Below, one piece after another: positions 5,690 to 7,847 of a DNA stretch of 7,847 bases. The notes below the pieces were generated by a model. The model made no database searches, had not been told where the DNA came from, and saw only the letters and a program-made list of their open reading frames with translations. This DNA is from Gemmatimonadota bacterium. GTDB taxonomy: Bacteria > Gemmatimonadota > Gemmatimonadetes > Gemmatimonadales > GWC2-71-9. The number at the start of each line of letters is the position of its first letter. The first letter of the stretch is position 1. The position numbers were made by a program, and so were the translations under genes. The stretch covers positions 1 through 7,847 of the forward strand of contig QHVD01000331.1 in the NCBI GenBank assembly GCA_003222235.1. The letters are read 5' to 3'.

Positions 5690-6939
5690 GCGGCTTGCGT
5701 CAGCCGCGCCCGGAGGCGCGCGGTCAGGGTGGGACCGAGATAGAGATTCGCCACGCGGTCGTCGAATACCAGCTCGCGCACGGTGCCCGAGACCTGCACC
5801 TTGCCTTCGAACATGATGTAGGCGCGATCCACGATGTCGAGCGTTTGCTCGACGTTGTGGTCCGTGATCAGCACACCGATCCCGCGGTGCCGCAGCCCCG
5901 CGACGATCGTCTGGATGTCGTGCACGGCGATGGGGTCGACCCCGGCGAACGGCTCGTCGAGCAGCATGAACTTGGGCTCCGTCACGAGGGCTCGGGTGAT
6001 CTCGAGCCGCCGCCGCTCGCCGCCCGAGAGCTGGTAGCCCTTCTGACGGCGCAGATGCTTGATGTCGAGCTCGTCGAGCAGCTTCTCCAGCCGCGCGGCC
6101 CGCTCGCCCTCGTCCAGTCGCAGCGTCTCGAGGATCGCCCGGAGGTTCTCCTCGACCGTGAGCTTCCGGAACACCGACGGCTCCTGCGCGAGGTAGCCGA
6201 TCCCCATGCGGGCGCGCCGGTACATCGGTTGTTCGGTCACGTCGCGTCCGTCGAGCAGAATCCGGCCGCCGTCGGGGCGGATTAACCCGGTGATCACGTA
6301 GAATGTGGTCGTTTTCCCGGCCCCGTTCGGGCCGAGCAGACCCACGATCTCGCCCTGCTCGAGCCGCGCGCTCACGTCGTTCACCACGCGGCGCCCCTTG
6401 TAAATCTTCACCAGCGCGCGCGCTTCGAGGAGACTGGCCCCGGCCACCCGGGGCTGCACCGCGCTCGTCGGCTCGGCCCGCGCCAGGGCCCGCTCGGCGG
6501 CCTCGAGCAGCCGGTCGGCGGCGGCGGGATCGGCCCGCAGCTCCTCCCAGGCCTCGCGTGTGAAGGTGACGGGGGCGTCCTCCTCCAGCATGCCGAGCGG
6601 GTAGGTCACGACCTGGAGCAGCGCCAGCCGCGGCAGTACCGATGTCCTCAAGCTCGCCCGGAACTCTTCCACCGATAGGCTGCCGAGCTCGGGGAGGCTC
6701 GCGCCCTGGGCGTGGGCCCGGAGCTTCAAGAACTCCTCCCGGTACGCCACGGCCAGGTCGCCGAATCTGGCGTGGCCCTGCCTGTCCGCGACGCGGGCGA
6801 GGGCCGCCGCCGCGAGCGCGAGCGAGGAGTCCCGCGCGGCGAAGAGGTCGGAGAGGCGCCACGGCGTCTCCGGGGGGGAGGACGGGGGCACGGGGGGGGG
6901 GGCCAGGAGGTGGTCCGGCGGGATGGGAGGCGTGGTCAT
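5686..6939 (-). CDS. lptB: LPS export ABC transporter ATPase LptB with N-terminal extension
   Basis: A protein of 417 residues; LptB is usually about 240. The ABC domain occupies about 170-410: Walker A GPNGAGKTT (203-211), Q-loop Q252 in GYLAQEPS, signature LSGGE (304-308), Walker B FMLLDEP with catalytic E329, D-loop GVDPIA (333-338), and switch H361 in ITDHNVEQTLD. ITDHNV, the YLAQEPSVFRKLTVEEN segment and the C-terminal YLG ending are hallmarks of LptB. It powers LPS extraction from the inner membrane together with LptF/LptG and LptC, none of which lies in the window. Residues 1-30 are Pro-rich and 31-160 look mainly helical with no domain I recognise. The ATG overlaps the OstA-gene stop as ATGA and has GGAG five bases upstream, which supports the long form. 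Alternative starts that give a normal-length LptB are GTG codons at residues 161 and 165, with poorer context. A C11 run crosses codons 13-16. Confidence 0.95.
   Translation of the reverse strand: MTTPPIPPDHLLAPPPVPPSSPPETPWRLSDLFAARDSSLALAAAALARVADRQGHARFGDLAVAYREEFLKLRAHAQGASLPELGSLSVEEFRASLRTSVLPRLALLQVVTYPLGMLEEDAPVTFTREAWEELRADPAAADRLLEAAERALARAEPTSAVQPRVAGASLLEARALVKIYKGRRVVNDVSARLEQGEIVGLLGPNGAGKTTTFYVITGLIRPDGGRILLDGRDVTEQPMYRRARMGIGYLAQEPSVFRKLTVEENLRAILETLRLDEGERAARLEKLLDELDIKHLRRQKGYQLSGGERRRLEITRALVTEPKFMLLDEPFAGVDPIAVHDIQTIVAGLRHRGIGVLITDHNVEQTLDIVDRAYIMFEGKVQVSGTVRELVFDDRVANLYLGPTLTARLRARLTQAA
6892..6902 (-). repeat. C11 homopolymer at the 5' end of lptB
   Basis: Eleven consecutive C on the coding strand cross codons 13-16 (Ala-Pro-Pro-Pro) of lptB; a C7 run follows at 6872-6878 (codons 21-23). 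Both lie in the Pro-rich lead-in of the N-terminal extension. Such runs are prone to slippage during replication and to miscounting during sequencing. A one-base change would move the ATG out of frame with the ATPase domain. Confidence 0.9.
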
Positions 6940-7847
6940 CGCGTCTCCGGCTTTTTCGTGGTGTCCGCCGGCGCCGGCGGCTTCGGCTCGAGCTGCACGC
7001 CATCGGCGCGCCCGCTCACGATGACGCGGTCGATCTTGTCGCCCGTGAGCGCGATGTCGATCTTGTCGCCGCGCGAGTAATTGAGAGACGGGCCGGCGGT
7101 CGAGTCCTTCTGGTTATAGAGATGGGTGAACGAGCGGGCCGAGCCCCACGCGATGAGCTGGTGCAGCTTGCTCTTCGTCCTGCCCCCACTCGCCTCTCCG
7201 TGCGGATCTCTCCGCTTGCTCCCCCGAGAGCCACTGCTCTCACTGCTCCCTCGATCGCCGGAAGCGGAGTCCGGTTCCTGGATCCAGTGCGCGGCGAGCG
7301 AGTCTCCGGTCATCCAGTCCACGTCCGCAGTAGGGGTGGAATCGCGCTTCGAGCGCGACAAAGCCTTCCCGAACGCGCGGGCCTCGGTGAGGACCTCGTT
7401 CGGGGTGTCGAGCGCCAGGGAATCGGCCTCGATGGTGTAGCGCGCCGACACCGCGTTGGCGCGCGATGTCGAGTCTTTCCTTCCCCAGGCAAACGCCTGC
7501 TGCAGCTTCCGCTGGTCGAGCAGGAGATCGATCGTGTCGGCGGTGAGGCGCCAGTCCGAGCCGGTGGCGACCCCGTTCCCACGCGCTCTCACACTGCGGA
7601 CCTCGCGGGCCTTGAAGCCCAGCTCGATGCGGGTGCCGGTGAGCGTGTAGGGGCGCGCCCCCTTCCCTTGGACGGCCGGGTTGCCGACGAGGAGGCCGAA
7701 GCCGGCACGCTGGTCGAGCTGCATCGAGTCCCCACGCGCCGTGATGTCGGAGCGGTCGATGGTCGCGCTACCGCCGCCCCACATCTGATCGTTGCCTCTG
7801 AAGCGCACGCGGTCGGTGACGATGACGTACGGCTCGCCCGAGTCGGG
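6936..7847 (-). CDS. OstA/LptA-type repeat protein of LPS transport, N-terminus beyond window
   Basis: The frame is open through the right edge; 303 residues are visible, so the GTG at 7808 is internal and not the start. At least five units of an OstA-like pattern are seen, each with an Asp-Ile/Leu strand followed by a leucine-x-x-alanine-x-alanine-x-Gly strand: for example LTADTIDLLLDQRKLQQAFAWG (visible residues 101-122 shortened here as LTAD...AFAWG), IEADSLAL...ARAFG, MTGDSLAA...LIAWG and RGDKIDIA...VSGRADG. This is the beta-jellyroll building unit of LptA, LptC and the LptD N-terminus, which form the periplasmic bridge for LPS. Position directly before lptB supports the role. A Ser/Gly/Arg-rich insert of about 31 residues splits one repeat (bases 7176-7268), and the C-terminus is a Pro/Lys tail. 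It is longer than E. coli LptA (about 185 residues) and could be a LptC-LptA-like or LptD-N-like fusion. No signal peptide can be judged because the start is missing. Confidence 0.8.
   Translation of the reverse strand, partial: PDSGEPYVIVTDRVRFRGNDQMWGGGSATIDRSDITARGDSMQLDQRAGFGLLVGNPAVQGKGARPYTLTGTRIELGFKAREVRSVRARGNGVATGSDWRLTADTIDLLLDQRKLQQAFAWGRKDSTSRANAVSARYTIEADSLALDTPNEVLTEARAFGKALSRSKRDSTPTADVDWMTGDSLAAHWIQEPDSASGDRGSSESSGSRGSKRRDPHGEASGGRTKSKLHQLIAWGSARSFTHLYNQKDSTAGPSLNYSRGDKIDIALTGDKIDRVIVSGRADGVQLEPKPPAPADTTKKPETR
6945..6948 (-). promoter_or_regulatory. Shine-Dalgarno GGAG of the long lptB form
   Basis: On the coding strand GGAG is followed by five bases (ACGCG) and the ATG at 6939-6937, within the last codons of the OstA-repeat gene. 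It supports initiation at the long start and thus a translated N-terminal extension. Confidence 0.6.
6996..7649 (-). repeat. Degenerate OstA structural repeats within the LptA-like protein
   Basis: Five successive protein units of about 28 residues, spaced by roughly 10 residues, share an Asp-Thr/Ser/Lys-Ile/Leu strand and an Ala-x-Ala/Ser-x-Gly strand. The conservation is at protein level only; I see no long nucleotide identity among units. The last unit contains the short direct repeat GDKID-x4-GDKID. Confidence 0.6.

Noticed and set aside
4526..5743. Plus-strand open frame of 405 codons rich in Leu/Val/Glu/His
   Set aside because: Antisense to rpoN; its composition mirrors the sigma-54 codons and no domain is recognisable.
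4226..7003. A single 925-residue minus-strand frame covering lptB and rpoN
   Set aside because: Its upstream half is Arg/Pro/Gly-rich shadow of lptB in another frame. The RpoN part begins at the ATG 5689 with a proper sigma-54 N-terminus and ATGA coupling.
6936..7808. GTG at 7808 as the start of the OstA-repeat gene
   Set aside because: The frame continues upstream to the window edge with plausible OstA-type residues (for example PYVIVTDR), so this GTG is internal.

Overview
The window is GC-rich (clearly well above 60% by eye), and every gene I can support lies on the minus strand, so transcription runs from the right edge to the left. Protein style suggests a diderm (outer-membrane) bacterium: a multi-repeat OstA/LptA-like protein, an LptB-type ATPase, and an RpoN whose opening (helical Gln/Leu-rich region I followed by a very acidic region II) resembles what I recall from Gemmatimonadota. 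The phylum is an inference from memory of such proteins, not a computed placement; the Gram-negative cell plan is the safer statement.

Layout in transcription order. (1) 7847-6936: an OstA-repeat periplasmic LPS-transport protein whose N-terminus lies beyond the window. (2) 6939-5686: LptB with an unusual N-terminal extension of about 165 residues. (3) 5689-4226: complete rpoN (sigma-54). (4) 4229-3261: a polyprenyl-phosphate-sugar-synthase-like family 2 glycosyltransferase with two C-terminal membrane helices. Then the only intergenic gap (3260-3185, 76 bp). (5) 3184-2570: a class I SAM methyltransferase. (6) 2573-1404: a GT4 glycosyltransferase. (7) 1411-476: a multi-spanning PF03706/UPF0104-type putative flippase. 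(8) 489-1: the N-terminal 163 residues of a YfhO-like polytopic GT-C protein, cut by the left edge.

Neighbouring genes overlap at every junction except one: three ATGA overlaps, one TTGA overlap, one GTGCGTAA overlap and one 14-bp overlap. This argues for one or two tightly coupled transcripts. The first half is the familiar lptA-lptB-rpoN order, but rpoN is followed by envelope glycosylation genes instead of hpf/ptsN. The second half holds the parts expected of a three-component glycosylation system: a GT2 that would load a sugar on a lipid phosphate, a candidate flippase and a GT-C transferase. A soluble GT4 and a methyltransferase accompany them. The most unusual points are the extended LptB, the long C/G homopolymers inside lptB and the flippase gene, and the CsbB/YfhO-like pairing with a PF03706 protein where GtrA/GtcA would be expected. 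No tRNA, rRNA, CRISPR array, insertion sequence or confident promoter or terminator was seen.
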